Part shown: one piece after another, positions 55,785 through 64,000 of the stretch
Position numbering within the stretch: position 1 is the stretch's first letter
How the letters are laid out: each line of letters begins with the position of its first letter
DNA from: Allokutzneria sp. A3M-2-11 16
Lineage (GTDB): Bacteria; Actinomycetota; Actinomycetes; Mycobacteriales; Pseudonocardiaceae
Length of the DNA: 64,000 nt
NCBI RefSeq assembly: GCF_024213555.1
Contig: NZ_JANAVO010000001.1
Location: forward strand, 3,410,001 to 3,474,000
Direction of reading: 5' to 3'
The notes under the pieces: model-generated
The model's database searches: none
The model's input: the letters and a program-made list of their open reading frames with translations, nothing else
Told to the model about the DNA's origin: nothing
Made by a program: the position numbers and the translations under genes

Positions 55785-56474
55785 TCAGACGCGGACGACG
55801 ACCTGGTCCAGTGTCTTGCGGACCAGATCGGGCACTACGGCGTCCTCCGCCGCGTACCCGATCGGTATGACGGCGAACGCCTTCTCGTTGCGCGGACGGT
55901 TGAGCACATCTCGTAGGAAGCCCATGGGGCTCGGCGTGTGCGTGAGCGCGCTGAGCCCCGAGAGGTGCAACGCGGTCAGCAGCATGCCTACGGCGATTCC
56001 CACGGACTCGCCGACGTAGTAGTGCTTATAAGTGCTGCCGTCAGCGCGGATGCCGTATCGCTGCTCGAAAACCACGAGCAGGTGCGGAGCGTCCGTGAGG
56101 TGAGGTTTGTGCTCGTCGGTGCCGAGCGGGCTTAGTGCGGACAGCCACTCTTCGCCGAGCCTGCCGTCGTAGGAGATCTGCTCCTCGTACTCCGCGGCTT
56201 CGCGGATCTGCCTGCGCACTACGGGGTTCTGCACGAGCACGAAGGTCCACGGCTGCTGGTGTGCCCCGGACGGCGCGGTGTTCGCCACGGCGATCGCGTC
56301 CAGCACGAGCTGTTCCGGGACTGGTTCGGCGGAGAAGGCGCGAACGGTGCGGCGCTCGTTCATGCGCTCGCGGAACCGTTCGGCGATTCCGGTCGCTTCG
56401 TCGGCGGGGATGCGGGACGGGTGATAGGCGGTCGGTCGGTAGGGGCGACCGTGCATCGGTTCCCAAGTCCTCAT
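55785..56474 (-). CDS. Nitroreductase-family flavoprotein (iodotyrosine-deiodinase-like)
   Basis: A 229-residue FMN enzyme. [13 protein letters not shown] near the start and [18 protein letters not shown] are the FMN-binding motifs; the AHQQPW form and the [20 protein letters not shown] helix resemble iodotyrosine-deiodinase/BluB-type members. NAD(P)H-dependent reduction is likely but the substrate is open. The ATG at 56474 has no SD; GATACT seven bases upstream suggests leaderless expression. nadD diverges 99 bases away. Confidence 0.85.
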   Translation of the reverse strand: MRTWEPMHGRPYRPTAYHPSRIPADEATGIAERFRERMNERRTVRAFSAEPVPEQLVLDAIAVANTAPSGAHQQPWTFVLVQNPVVRRQIREAAEYEEQISYDGRLGEEWLSALSPLGTDEHKPHLTDAPHLLVVFEQRYGIRADGSTYKHYYVGESVGIAVGMLLTALHLSGLSALTHTPSPMGFLRDVLNRPRNEKAFAVIPIGYAAEDAVVPDLVRKTLDQVVVRV

Positions 56475-56573
56475 GGCCGCGAGTATCACCACGCTCCGAA
56501 GATCAAACGCAGGCCCGAACGAGTGACCGTGCTCATCACCGCCGCCGCAGGTCGCCCCGTACTCTGTCCTGCC

Positions 56574-57173
56574 ATGGCCAAGCGCCGAATTGGGGTAATG
56601 GGCGGCACGTTCGACCCGGTGCACAACGGGCACCTCGTCGCGGCGAGCGAGGTGCAGGCGCGCTTCGAACTGGACGAGGTCATCTTCGTGCCGACCGGCA
56701 ACCCGTGGCAGAAGTGCCACAGCGTGGTCAGCCCGGCGGAGGACCGCTACCTGATGACCGTCGTCGCCACCGCGTCGAACCCCGGGTTCTCGGTGAGCAG
56801 GGTGGACATCGACCGCACCGGCACGACCTACACCATCGACACGCTCAGTGACCTGCGAACCCAGTACCCTGATGACGAACTGTTCTTCATCACGGGGGCG
56901 GACGCGCTGGAACAGATCCTGTCCTGGCACCGCGCAGACGAGCTGTTCCGGCTGGCCCACTTCATCGGGGTGACCAGGCCGGGCTACCGGCTCGACGGCG
57001 ACCACCTGCCCCAGGGCGCGGTCAGCCTGGTGGAGGTGCCCGCCATGGCGATCTCCTCCACGAACTGCCGCGACCGGGTCCGCGACGGGCTCCCGGTCTG
57101 GTACCTCGTGCCCGACGGTGTGGTGCAGTACATCAGCAAACGCGAGCTCTACACCGCGCCGGAACGGGCGTAG
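56574..57173 (+). CDS. nadD: Nicotinate-nucleotide adenylyltransferase
   Basis: A 199-residue enzyme that forms deamido-NAD from NaMN and [18 protein letters not shown] is the HxGH nucleotidyl-transfer motif, and [10 protein letters not shown] the ISSTxxR motif. [10 protein letters not shown] matches NadD. The ATG at 56574 has no SD; TACTCT (56560-56565) ends eight bases upstream, again suggesting a leaderless mRNA. It leads an operon with rsfS, gpgP and octT, an order typical of actinobacteria. Confidence 0.96.
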   Translation: MAKRRIGVMGGTFDPVHNGHLVAASEVQARFELDEVIFVPTGNPWQKCHSVVSPAEDRYLMTVVATASNPGFSVSRVDIDRTGTTYTIDTLSDLRTQYPDDELFFITGADALEQILSWHRADELFRLAHFIGVTRPGYRLDGDHLPQGAVSLVEVPAMAISSTNCRDRVRDGLPVWYLVPDGVVQYISKRELYTAPERA

Positions 57174-57189
57174 GAAAGGAACTACACAG

Positions 57190-57573
57190 GTGGCAGCCAC
57201 CGACCAGGCACGCGACCTCGCGCTGGTCGCCGCGCACGCAGCGGCTGACAAGAAGGCGCACGACGTGGTCGTGCTCGACGTGTCCGACCAGTTGGTGATC
57301 ACCGACTGCTTCGTGATCGCCTCCGCGCCCAACGAGCGCCAGGTCGACGCGATCGTGGAGAACGTCGAGGAGAAGATGCGCGAGGCCGGCAGCAAGCCGG
57401 TGCGCCGCGAGGGCGCGCGGGAGGGCCGCTGGGTCCTGCTCGACTTCGTCGACGTCGTCGTGCACGTGCAGCACGCCGAGGAGCGGACCTTCTACGCGCT
57501 GGAGAAGCTCTGGAAGGACTGCCCGCGGATCGCGTTCGAAGACCGCCCCGCGGCCGAGGAACCCGCCGAGTGA
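57190..57573 (+). CDS. rsfS: Ribosome silencing factor RsfS
   Basis: A 127-residue protein that binds L14 and blocks subunit joining under starvation. DKKAHDVVVLDVSDQLVITDCFVIASAPNERQV is the family core, and WVLLDFVDVVVHV the second. The GTG at 57190 follows AGGAAAGGA, a valid though somewhat distant SD. It follows nadD by 16 bases, and its stop overlaps the next gene (GTGA). Confidence 0.96.
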   Translation: MAATDQARDLALVAAHAAADKKAHDVVVLDVSDQLVITDCFVIASAPNERQVDAIVENVEEKMREAGSKPVRREGAREGRWVLLDFVDVVVHVQHAEERTFYALEKLWKDCPRIAFEDRPAAEEPAE

Positions 57574-58181
57574 CGCTCCAGCGGCTCGTGCTGTGGCGGC
57601 ACGGCGAGACCGGCCACAACGCCACCGGGCGCATCCAGGGCCACCTGGACGCGCTGCTCACCGACACCGGCGTCGAGCAGGCCCGCGCCGCCGCCCCCGT
57701 GGTCGCGCGCTTCGAGCCCGACGTCGTGCTCAGCTCCGACCTGCGCAGGGCGATGGACACCGCGGCCGAGTTCACCAAGGTGACCGGCAGTGCGGTGCGC
57801 ATCGACAAGCGGCTCCGCGAGACCCACGTCGGCGAGTGGCAGGGCCTGGCCCACGCCGAGGTCGAGCAGGACTGGCCGGGTGCGCTCGCCCAGTGGCGCA
57901 GGGACCCCGAATGGGCCCCGCCGGGCGGCGAGAGCCGGATCGAGGTGGCCGCGCGGGCCGCCGAGGTGGTCGCCGAGCTGGACGCGGCGCACGACGGGAC
58001 CGCGCTGCTGTGCGCGCACGGTGGGCTGATCCTCGGCCTGACCGGTTCGCTGGTGGGCCTGCCCATCGCGTGCTGGCCGTCGCTCGGCGGGCTGTTCAAT
58101 TGCCATTGGGCGGTGCTCGCACGGCGTCCGGAGAGCCTGGACTGGCGGCTCGTCGCGTACAACGCCGGTGTGACCGGCTGA
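57570..58181 (+). CDS. gpgP: Histidine phosphatase, probable glucosyl-3-phosphoglycerate phosphatase
   Basis: A 203-residue protein. LWRHGETGHNATGRIQGHLD holds the RHG phospho-histidine motif, ETHVGEWQGL the second site, and LLCAHGGLILGLTG the second His. Position after rsfS and before the OctT-like gene matches Mycobacterium tuberculosis Rv2419c, which makes glucosylglycerate for methylglucose lipopolysaccharide. The assignment rests on this order plus the fold; a general phosphatase is the alternative. Coupled to rsfS by GTGA. Confidence 0.8.
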   Translation: MTLQRLVLWRHGETGHNATGRIQGHLDALLTDTGVEQARAAAPVVARFEPDVVLSSDLRRAMDTAAEFTKVTGSAVRIDKRLRETHVGEWQGLAHAEVEQDWPGALAQWRRDPEWAPPGGESRIEVAARAAEVVAELDAAHDGTALLCAHGGLILGLTGSLVGLPIACWPSLGGLFNCHWAVLARRPESLDWRLVAYNAGVTG

Positions 58182-58185
58182 GACC

Positions 58186-58890
58186 GTGCGGCTGCTGGTG
58201 CTGGCCGACTCGCTGGCCTTCCACGGACCGCGCGAGGCGATGCCCGCCGACGACCCCCGGCTCTGGCCGAACGTGGCAGCACGGCGGGTCGGCGGTTCGG
58301 CGGAGATCGTCGCCGGGTTCGGCTGGACCGCCCGCGACGCGTGGTGGGCGATCACGCGTGATCCCAGGGTCTGGGCGCTGATGCCGCGGATCGACGCGCT
58401 GGTGCTCGGTGTCGGCAGCATGGACACGCTGCCGTCGCCGCTGCCCACCTACCTCCGCGAAGGGCTGCGCTACCTGCGTCCCGAACAGCTGCGGCGCCGG
58501 GTGCGCGAGACCTACCTCACCGCGCAGCCGCACCTCGCGCGGTTGCTCGGCGGGCGCCCGGTGGCCCTCCCGCCCCGGCTCAGCGTCGCCTACCTGGACC
58601 GGTGCCTGCGCGGAGTGCGCTCGTTGCGCCCGGAGCTGCCGGTGATCGCGACGCTGCCCTCGGTGCACCGCGCCCCGGCCTACGGGCACGTGCACACCGG
58701 CCGGGCACCCGCGGCCTCGGCGATCACCGCCTGGGCGTCCACTGTGGACGTTCCGCTACTTGACCTCGCGGCCTTGGCGCGCGAGCACGTGGCCGCCGGT
58801 CGGGGCAATCCCGACGGGATGCACTGGGGCTGGGAGACCCACGAGGTGGTCGGCGCGGCGCTGGCGGATCTGCTGCGGCGGGCCACGTAG
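58186..58890 (+). CDS. octT: SGNH-fold protein, probable diglucosylglycerate octanoyltransferase
   Basis: A 234-residue protein. LLVLADSLAFHGPREAMPADDPRLWPNVA is the family opening with ADS in place of GDS, and GVGSMDTLPSPLPTYLREGLRYLRP and GNPDGMHWGWETH (the catalytic-His region) follow. Between gpgP and degV it corresponds to Rv2418c (OctT), which adds octanoate to diglucosylglycerate early in methylglucose lipopolysaccharide assembly. The start GTG lies four bases after the gpgP stop. Its TAG stop forms part of the degV -10 box. Confidence 0.8.
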   Translation: MRLLVLADSLAFHGPREAMPADDPRLWPNVAARRVGGSAEIVAGFGWTARDAWWAITRDPRVWALMPRIDALVLGVGSMDTLPSPLPTYLREGLRYLRPEQLRRRVRETYLTAQPHLARLLGGRPVALPPRLSVAYLDRCLRGVRSLRPELPVIATLPSVHRAPAYGHVHTGRAPAASAITAWASTVDVPLLDLAALAREHVAAGRGNPDGMHWGWETHEVVGAALADLLRRAT

Positions 58891-58901
58891 GCTGCTCGCT
58901 C

Positions 58902-59747
58902 GTGGCCGTAGCCGTCGTGACCGATTCCACCGCGTACCTGCCGGAAGGCTTCGCGGACCGGCGCGGCATCTCCGTGGTCCCGCTACACGTCACCGTCGAC
59001 GACAGCACCGGTCTCGACGGCGTCGACATCACCCCGGCCAGCCTCGCCAACGCGCTGTCCGAACGCCGCGCCGTCAGCACCTCCCGGCCCTCTCCGGAGG
59101 ACATCGCCGCGGTCTACCGCCGCGTGCTCGACAGCGGTGCGGACTCGATCGTCTCGGTTCACCTCTCCCGCGAGCTCTCCGGCACGTGGGACGCGGCCAG
59201 GATCGCCGCCGGGGAGGTCGGCGGAGTGCGCGTGGTCGACTCCAGGTCCACGGCGATGGGGTTGGGTTTCGCCGTGCTCGCGGCGGTGAAAGCGGCCCGC
59301 TCCGGCGCGTCCGCCTCCGACGTCGAGGCCGCCGCGGTGCGCACCGCGGCGCGCACCCGCACGTTCTTCTGCTTGGAGACCCTCGAACACCTTCGCCGCG
59401 GCGGTCGCATCGGCCCCGCCGCCGCGTTGCTGGGCACCGCGCTCGCGGTGCGCCCCCTCCTGCACGTTCAGGACGGGCGCATCGTGCCGCTGGAGAAGGT
59501 CCGCACCACCAGCCGCGCCATGGCCAGGCTCGTCGACCTCGCCGCGGAGGCCGCGGGCGACGGACCGGCGGGCCTCGCCGTGCACCACCTCTGCGCCCCG
59601 CAGCGCGCCGCCGAGCTCGCCAGCAAGCTCGACGAGCGCCTCACCGACGGCGAGGGCTGCCTCATCTCCGAGGTCGGCGCGGTGATCGGCGCGCACACCG
59701 GCCTCGGCGTGCTCGGCGTCGTCGTCCTCCCCGGCGGCCTCTCCTAA
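58902..59747 (+). CDS. DegV family fatty-acid-binding protein
   Basis: A 281-residue protein. VTDSTAYLP at the N-terminus, SVHLSRELSGTWDAA and VDSRSTAMGLGFAV in the middle, and EHLRRGGRIGPAAALLG later are DegV hallmarks. The family binds fatty acids (FakB-like); no FakA kinase is adjacent. The GTG has no SD; TAGGCT (58888-58893), which includes the octT stop, ends eight bases before it. It matches Rv2417c in position. Confidence 0.92.
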   Translation: MAVAVVTDSTAYLPEGFADRRGISVVPLHVTVDDSTGLDGVDITPASLANALSERRAVSTSRPSPEDIAAVYRRVLDSGADSIVSVHLSRELSGTWDAARIAAGEVGGVRVVDSRSTAMGLGFAVLAAVKAARSGASASDVEAAAVRTAARTRTFFCLETLEHLRRGGRIGPAAALLGTALAVRPLLHVQDGRIVPLEKVRTTSRAMARLVDLAAEAAGDGPAGLAVHHLCAPQRAAELASKLDERLTDGEGCLISEVGAVIGAHTGLGVLGVVVLPGGLS

Positions 59748-59779
59748 CCCCACCCCCATCCCCACCCGCCCCGTCGTTT

Positions 59780-59844
59780 TCCCGTTTCGTACTCATGGCG
59801 GCCAATGGGAGCGCTCTTTTTCCCGTTATGAGTACGAAACGGGA
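59780..59844. repeat. Palindromic element with 17-bp perfect arms
   Basis: The arms 59780-59796 (TCCCGTTTCGTACTCAT) and 59828-59844 are exact inverse copies around a 31-base spacer. The spacer itself contains TGGGAGCGCTC and a T-tract. It lies 33 bases after the degV stop. It can form a long hairpin, and may be a terminator or a small repetitive palindromic element. Confidence 0.75.
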
Positions 59845-59860
59845 GATCTCTAGGTGGATC

Positions 59861-59998
59861 GAGGTGGGGAGGAGGGGAAGGAGGAGGGCTGGGAGGGGAG
59901 TTGGGGCATGGCTGATACATAGCACGAACCCCTGACACTCCAACGGAAAAGCGGACCAGGAACGGCTGATCTGTCCACATCACCACCACTTGTCCACA
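59861..59998. other. G-rich tract and two DnaA-box-like 9-mers upstream of comEA
   Basis: In 59861-59906 the plus strand is almost all purine with six G-runs of three or four, able to form a G-quadruplex. Further on, CTGTCCACA (59971-59979) and TTGTCCACA (59990-59998) resemble high-GC DnaA boxes 19 bp apart. The rest of the 303-base gap holds the palindrome, C-rich sequence and the comEA -10 box; no gene is seen. Confidence 0.4.
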
Positions 59999-60050
59999 GC
60001 TCGGCAACACCACCCGCCACCACCCCCACCCGCTCCCTAACGTCGGAGCG

Positions 60051-60806
60051 GTGACGAACCCCCACCTCGACCACCCGGCGGGCACGGCCAGGGTCAGGCA
60101 GGAACTGCTGGCGAAGAAGCGCCTGGCGGCCCTGTCCGGTCCCGGACCGGAGGACCCCGTCCCACCAACGGGACCGGTGGAGATCCACATCGGTCCCGAC
60201 GCCCGCGTCTCGTTGCTCGACCGGCTGGTGCCGGAGTGGCTGCGCCGCGCGAGGCTGAACCCCGGCCGCTCCGGGACGCTCGCGCTCGTGGCGGTGGCTG
60301 CCCTGGTCGCTCTGGTGGCGCTCCTGCTGTGGCCGGGTGGCGTCGCGGCCGAACCGGCACCGGCGGTCTCCGTTCCGGCTGTGCCACAACAGAAACCGAC
60401 GCAGCTCGTGGTCAGCGTGGTCGGCCGCGTCGGCAGGCCCGGCCTGGTGTCGCTGCCGGAGGGTGCGCGGATCGCCGATGCCGTGCAGGCGGCAGGTGGG
60501 CTGTTGCCCGACGCGGATCCGGTCACGGTCAACCTCGCCAGGAAGGTCGGCGACGGCGAGCAGATCGTCGTCGGCCTGCCCGCCCCGGCCGCGGAACCGG
60601 GGCAGGTGGAGGGCGCGAAGATCAGCCTCAACACGGCCACGGTCCAGCAGCTCGACGGCCTGCCAGGTGTGGGCCAGGTGACCGCGCAGCGGATCGTCCA
60701 GTGGCGCACCAAGCACGGCCGGTTCTCCTCGGTCGACCAGCTCCGCGAGGTGGACGGCATCGGCAGCTCGCGCTTGGCCAAGCTGCGCGAGCTGGTGACG
60801 CTGTGA
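60051..60806 (+). CDS. comEA: ComEA-type DNA-binding helix-hairpin-helix protein
   Basis: A 251-residue membrane protein. A cytoplasmic N-terminal region (1-75) precedes one transmembrane helix (about 76-95), then a SLBB domain (VSVVGRVGRPGLVSLPEGARIADAV) and a C-terminal double HhH (SLNTATVQQLDGLPGVGQVTAQRIVQWR). It binds DNA outside the membrane for uptake. The GTG has no SD; TAACGT (60038-60043) ends seven bases before it. Coupled to comEC by GTGA. Confidence 0.93.
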   Translation: MTNPHLDHPAGTARVRQELLAKKRLAALSGPGPEDPVPPTGPVEIHIGPDARVSLLDRLVPEWLRRARLNPGRSGTLALVAVAALVALVALLLWPGGVAAEPAPAVSVPAVPQQKPTQLVVSVVGRVGRPGLVSLPEGARIADAVQAAGGLLPDADPVTVNLARKVGDGEQIVVGLPAPAAEPGQVEGAKISLNTATVQQLDGLPGVGQVTAQRIVQWRTKHGRFSSVDQLREVDGIGSSRLAKLRELVTL

Positions 60807-63139
60807 CCTCGGCTCCGCTGGATTTCCGGCTCGTTCCCGCCGCGGTGGCGGTGTGGGCGGTCGCACTGGTCGGGCTGCACCTCGGCTGGGTCGCCACCGT
60901 GCTGTGCGGCGTGCTCGCGATGGCCTTCGCGTTCCTGGCGGTGTGGCGGGGGTCGGGCCCGTGGGCGAACGGACTGCTCGCGACGAGCGTCCTGGCGGGT
61001 GCGGCGGCCGTTGTCGTCACCAGCCACGCCCTCCCGGCCGCGACACACCCGTTGCGTGAACTCGCGAGCAAGGGAGCCATCGCGACGATCAAGGCGAAGC
61101 TGTCCGAGGACCCACAACCCTTGCGCACCAAGGGATATGCCGGTCGTCCCGCCGGTGCGGACCAGGTGGCGGTGCGGGCGCGGTTGCGCGACGAGCCAGG
61201 TGGTGCGGTGCTGCTGTTGGCTCCAGCGGCAGCATGGTCGAAGTTGTTGCCAGAACAGGAGATCACGGCAACCGGAGCACTGATCGTGCCACGCGGTGGG
61301 GACTTCACGGTGGCAGTGCTGCGCGTCCGCGGCCCACCGATCGCTGTCGGCCCCGCGCCGAGTTGGCAGACCGCCGCCGACGGTGTGCGCACCGGTCTCC
61401 GCGATGCGGCGAAGGTGCTCTCCCCGGAACTCGCGGGACTGCTCCCGGCGTTGGTGGTCGGTGACACCAGTGGGCTGTCGCCACGAGTTGTGGAGGAGTT
61501 CCGGGTATCCGGGCTGGCCCATCTGCTGGCGGTGAGCGGGGCGAACCTGGCCATCGTCTGCGGTGCTGTGCTGCTGCTTTTCCGTCTGCTGACGGCAGGA
61601 CCACGGCTGGCGGGTTTCGCGGCGGTACTGGCCCTGATCGGCTTCGTGGTGCTCGCGAGACCAGAACCGAGCGTATTGCGCGCCGCGGTGATGGGCGGTG
61701 TCACGCTGCTGGCGTTGGTGTTGGGGCGCAAAGGATCCGCGTTACCCGCGCTCGCCGGAGCCGTGATCGCGTTGCTGCTGTTCGATCCGAGTTTGGCCGG
61801 TACTGCGGGCTTCGCGTTGTCGGTGTTGGCGACCTCGGCACTGGTGATCCTCGCGCCCAGGTGGGCGGCAGCGCTGCGCGATCGCGGAGTACCGGTGGGG
61901 CTCGCCGAGGCCATCGCGGTGCCCGCGGCAGCGCAGCTGGCCACCGCTCCGGTGATCGCGGCACTGTCCGGGCAGATCAGCCTGGTGGCCATTCCGGCCA
62001 ACCTGCTCGCTGCCCCGGTGGTCGCGCCCGCGACGGTGTTCGGTGTGCTCGCCGCGCTGGTGTCAACGGTGCACGAAGGCGCAGCGGAGCTGCTGGTCCA
62101 CCTGGCCGGGCCGGAGGTGTGGTGGCTGATCACCGTGGGCAGGCATGCCGCGGCCGTGCCGGACAGCGGCATTCCCTGGCCTTCCGGTGTGCTCGGCGGA
62201 CTGTTGCTCGCCGCGCTGCTGGTCACGGTCGTGGTGCTGTTGCGCAGCCCTCGGTTCCGGATCGTGCTGGTGCTCGGCGTAGTCGCGGTGCTGCTCACCA
62301 CGGTTCCGGCGAAGCTGCTCAACCCCCAGTGGCCGGTCGACGGCTGGGCAGCGGTGGCCTGTGACGTCGGGCAGGGCGACGCCGTGGTCTTGGCCGTTGC
62401 CGAACCGGGACGCGCGGTCCTGGTCGACACGGGGCCGGAACCGTTGGCGGTCAACGCCTGCCTCGACCGGCTGGACGTGGACCGGGTGCCGTTGGTGGTG
62501 CTGAGCCACCTGCACGCCGACCACATCGGTGGCCTCGCCGCCGTCCTGGCGGAGAGATCGGTGGGAGCGGTCGCGGTCGGGCCGCTGCGAGAGCCCGCGT
62601 GGGCGATGAAGGAGGTGCGTGAAACCGTTGCGGCAGCCGGAGTTCCGCTGATCGAACTGGGCCGTGGTCAACGGCTGGAGTGGCCGGGACTGGTGCTGGA
62701 CGTGCTGGCACCGCTGCGTTCCCCGGCACCTCGGACCACGGAGACCCCGTTGCCAGGAACCGTGGTCAACGACGCGTCACTGGTGCTGCGGGCACACACG
62801 CGGGCCGGGCGGATGTTGCTGACCGGCGACATCGAACTGGCCACCCAGGCCGAGCTCCTGGCGTCCACAGTGGACATCAGCGCGGAGGTGCTCAAGGTGC
62901 CGCACCACGGCTCCCGGTACAGCCTGCCCCGGTTCCTCGGCGCGGTGCGGCCCCGTGTCGCGGTGATCTGCGTGGGCGCGGGCAACGACTACGGCCACCC
63001 GAGCCCACTGGTACTGCAAGCACTCGCCGGGGTGCGCGTCCTGCGCACCGACCTGGACGGTGACGTCGCCGTTCTGGCCACCCGCGATGGTCTGGCGACC
63101 GCACGGAGAGGAGAACCACGGCCACCGCCCAGGCGGTGA
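60803..63139 (+). CDS. comEC: ComEC/Rec2-type DNA uptake channel with metallo-beta-lactamase domain
   Basis: A 778-residue protein. The N-terminal part has hydrophobic helices and an OB-like DUF4131 region. The Competence domain follows (FRVSGLAHLLAVSGANLAIVCGAVLLL), with about ten helices to residue 510. The C-terminal metallo-beta-lactamase domain has VLSHLHADHIGGLAAV (HxHxDH) and VPHHGSRYS. Family members pass single-stranded DNA across the membrane, and the lactamase-fold domain may degrade one strand. Start by GTGA overlap with comEA. Many actinobacteria keep the pair without proven competence. Confidence 0.94.
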   Translation: MTSAPLDFRLVPAAVAVWAVALVGLHLGWVATVLCGVLAMAFAFLAVWRGSGPWANGLLATSVLAGAAAVVVTSHALPAATHPLRELASKGAIATIKAKLSEDPQPLRTKGYAGRPAGADQVAVRARLRDEPGGAVLLLAPAAAWSKLLPEQEITATGALIVPRGGDFTVAVLRVRGPPIAVGPAPSWQTAADGVRTGLRDAAKVLSPELAGLLPALVVGDTSGLSPRVVEEFRVSGLAHLLAVSGANLAIVCGAVLLLFRLLTAGPRLAGFAAVLALIGFVVLARPEPSVLRAAVMGGVTLLALVLGRKGSALPALAGAVIALLLFDPSLAGTAGFALSVLATSALVILAPRWAAALRDRGVPVGLAEAIAVPAAAQLATAPVIAALSGQISLVAIPANLLAAPVVAPATVFGVLAALVSTVHEGAAELLVHLAGPEVWWLITVGRHAAAVPDSGIPWPSGVLGGLLLAALLVTVVVLLRSPRFRIVLVLGVVAVLLTTVPAKLLNPQWPVDGWAAVACDVGQGDAVVLAVAEPGRAVLVDTGPEPLAVNACLDRLDVDRVPLVVLSHLHADHIGGLAAVLAERSVGAVAVGPLREPAWAMKEVRETVAAAGVPLIELGRGQRLEWPGLVLDVLAPLRSPAPRTTETPLPGTVVNDASLVLRAHTRAGRMLLTGDIELATQAELLASTVDISAEVLKVPHHGSRYSLPRFLGAVRPRVAVICVGAGNDYGHPSPLVLQALAGVRVLRTDLDGDVAVLATRDGLATARRGEPRPPPRR

Positions 63140-63146
63140 GCGCTCG

Positions 63147-64000
63147 TCAGAGCCCGAGGGCCTCGCGGACGGCGGCGCTCGACGGCGGCACGGTGGCGCG
63201 CGGGCCGATCTTGTCCTCCACCGCGTCGAGGGTCTTCAGTCCGTCGCCGGTGATCAGCAGCACGGTCTCCGCGTCCGGGTCCAGCTGGCCGGTCTCGATC
63301 AGCTTCTTCGCCGTCGCGACGGTCACGCCGCCCGCGGTCTCGGCGAAGATGCCCTCGGTGCGGGCCAGCAGGCGGATCGCGTCGACGACCTCCTCGTCGC
63401 TGACGTGCTCGACCGAGCCGTTGGTGCGGCGCACGGTGTCCAGCACGTAGGGGCCGTCGGCGGGCGCGCCGATCGCGAGCGAGCGGGCGATCGTGTCCGG
63501 CTTCACCGGCTGGATCACGTCGATGCCCGCCTGGAACGCGGCGGCGACCGGGGAGCAGCCGGTGGCCTGGGCGCCGAAGACCCGGTACGGGGTCGGCTCC
63601 ACCAGGTCCAGCTCACCGAGCTCGCGGAAGGCCTTGTCCACCTTGGTCAGCTGCGAGCCGGAGGCGACCGGCACCACGATCTGCTGCGGCAGGCGCCAGC
63701 CGAGCTGCTCGGCGACCTCGTAGCCGAGGGTCTTCGAGCCCTCCGCGTAGTAAGGGCGGACGTTGACGTTGACGAACGCCCAGTCCTCGTGGTCCGCGGC
63801 CAGCTCGGTGGCCAGCCGGTTCACGTCGTCGTAGTTGCCGTCCACGGCGATCAGCGCCCCGTCGTACACGGCGGTGGTGAGCACCTTCGCCCGCTCAAGA
63901 GAGGAGGGGATCAGCACGACCGACTCCCAGCCCGCCCGCGCCGCGGCCGCGGCGACGGCGTTGGCCAGGTTGCCGGTGGACGGGCAGGCCAGCACGGTGA
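63147..64000 (-). CDS. thrC: Threonine synthase, N-terminus cut off by window edge
   Basis: About 284 residues of a PLP enzyme that turns O-phosphohomoserine into threonine. ACPSTGNLANAVAAAAARAG binds substrate and cofactor phosphate, VPVASGSQLTK and GIFAETAGGVTVATAKKL are later family blocks, and LITGDGLK is near the end. The PLP lysine lies beyond the window. The frame is open to base 64000. It converges on comEC with seven bases between. Confidence 0.9.
   Translation of the reverse strand, partial: TVLACPSTGNLANAVAAAAARAGWESVVLIPSSLERAKVLTTAVYDGALIAVDGNYDDVNRLATELAADHEDWAFVNVNVRPYYAEGSKTLGYEVAEQLGWRLPQQIVVPVASGSQLTKVDKAFRELGELDLVEPTPYRVFGAQATGCSPVAAAFQAGIDVIQPVKPDTIARSLAIGAPADGPYVLDTVRRTNGSVEHVSDEEVVDAIRLLARTEGIFAETAGGVTVATAKKLIETGQLDPDAETVLLITGDGLKTLDAVEDKIGPRATVPPSSAAVREALGL

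Noticed and set aside
59797-59827. CebR operator (TGGGAGCGCTC) in the palindrome spacer
   Set aside because: The right half-site is broken (CTTT instead of CCCA) and no sugar gene is nearby; more likely chance.
59971-59998. Replication origin suggested by DnaA-box-like motifs
   Set aside because: Only two boxes, no dnaA/dnaN/gyrB genes and no AT-rich unwinding region.

Overview
The window is very GC-rich, uses GTG starts and SD-less starts freely, and follows an actinobacterial core gene order: valS-folC-DUF4233, ndk, rne-rplU-rpmA-obgE-proB, proA, nadD-rsfS-gpgP-octT-degV, comEA-comEC. As I recall it, this is the Mycobacterium tuberculosis order (Rv2448c to Rv2414c), here broken by accessory blocks. 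The gene mix (secreted hydrolases, P450s, TetR regulators) suggests a filamentous actinomycete, probably Pseudonocardiales. The species cannot be named from sequence alone. No rRNA, tRNA, CRISPR array, phage or insertion sequence was recognised.

Region 1 (1-8.8 kb): a truncated Tat-exported esterase; then a formate/oxalate-flavoured block of CaiB-type CoA-transferase, FdhD, an OFA-family MFS carrier with a 37-residue partner protein, and a molybdopterin oxidoreductase of the FdhF/YdeP type. A TetR gene sits directly upstream of the oxidoreductase and diverges from a GNAT gene across two identical-arm operators. A membrane-anchored protein that looks frameshifted follows.

Region 2 (8.8-15.3 kb): valS, a divergent AlbA_2/ATPase-type regulator with a cluster of GAGAGT sites, and folC followed by a tightly coupled unannotated 57-residue ORF and DUF4233.

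Region 3 (15.4-29.5 kb): accessory genes: an M50 peptidase, a DUF433/DUF5615 toxin-antitoxin pair, a GH3 beta-glucosidase with a CebR-like operator, an SPFH-like lipoprotein, a secreted M64 peptidase, a secreted pullulanase with paired LacI-type operators, HxlR and SGNH genes, an alpha/beta hydrolase and a P450. ndk follows.

Region 4 (30-42 kb): a lipase / acyl-CoA ligase / TetR operon, a DrrA-type ABC exporter with two permeases, a DUF559-type gene flanked by inverted composite repeats, and the TIGR03960 radical SAM and DUF2344 pair, split by a subtilase and a DUF6578-like gene on the other strand.

Region 5 (42-64 kb): RNase E, L21, L27, ObgE and ProB; a 30-bp tandem palindromic repeat array; a SDR-PPOX fusion; a RecQ helicase with a phosphoribosyltransferase-like tail; ProA; a TetR/P450/ferredoxin unit; a nitroreductase; nadD, rsfS, gpgP, octT, degV; a palindromic intergenic element; comEA, comEC; and truncated thrC.

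A recurring feature is a TANNNT-like -10 box 6-8 nt before the start codon with no ribosome binding site. This fits at least a dozen leaderless transcripts.
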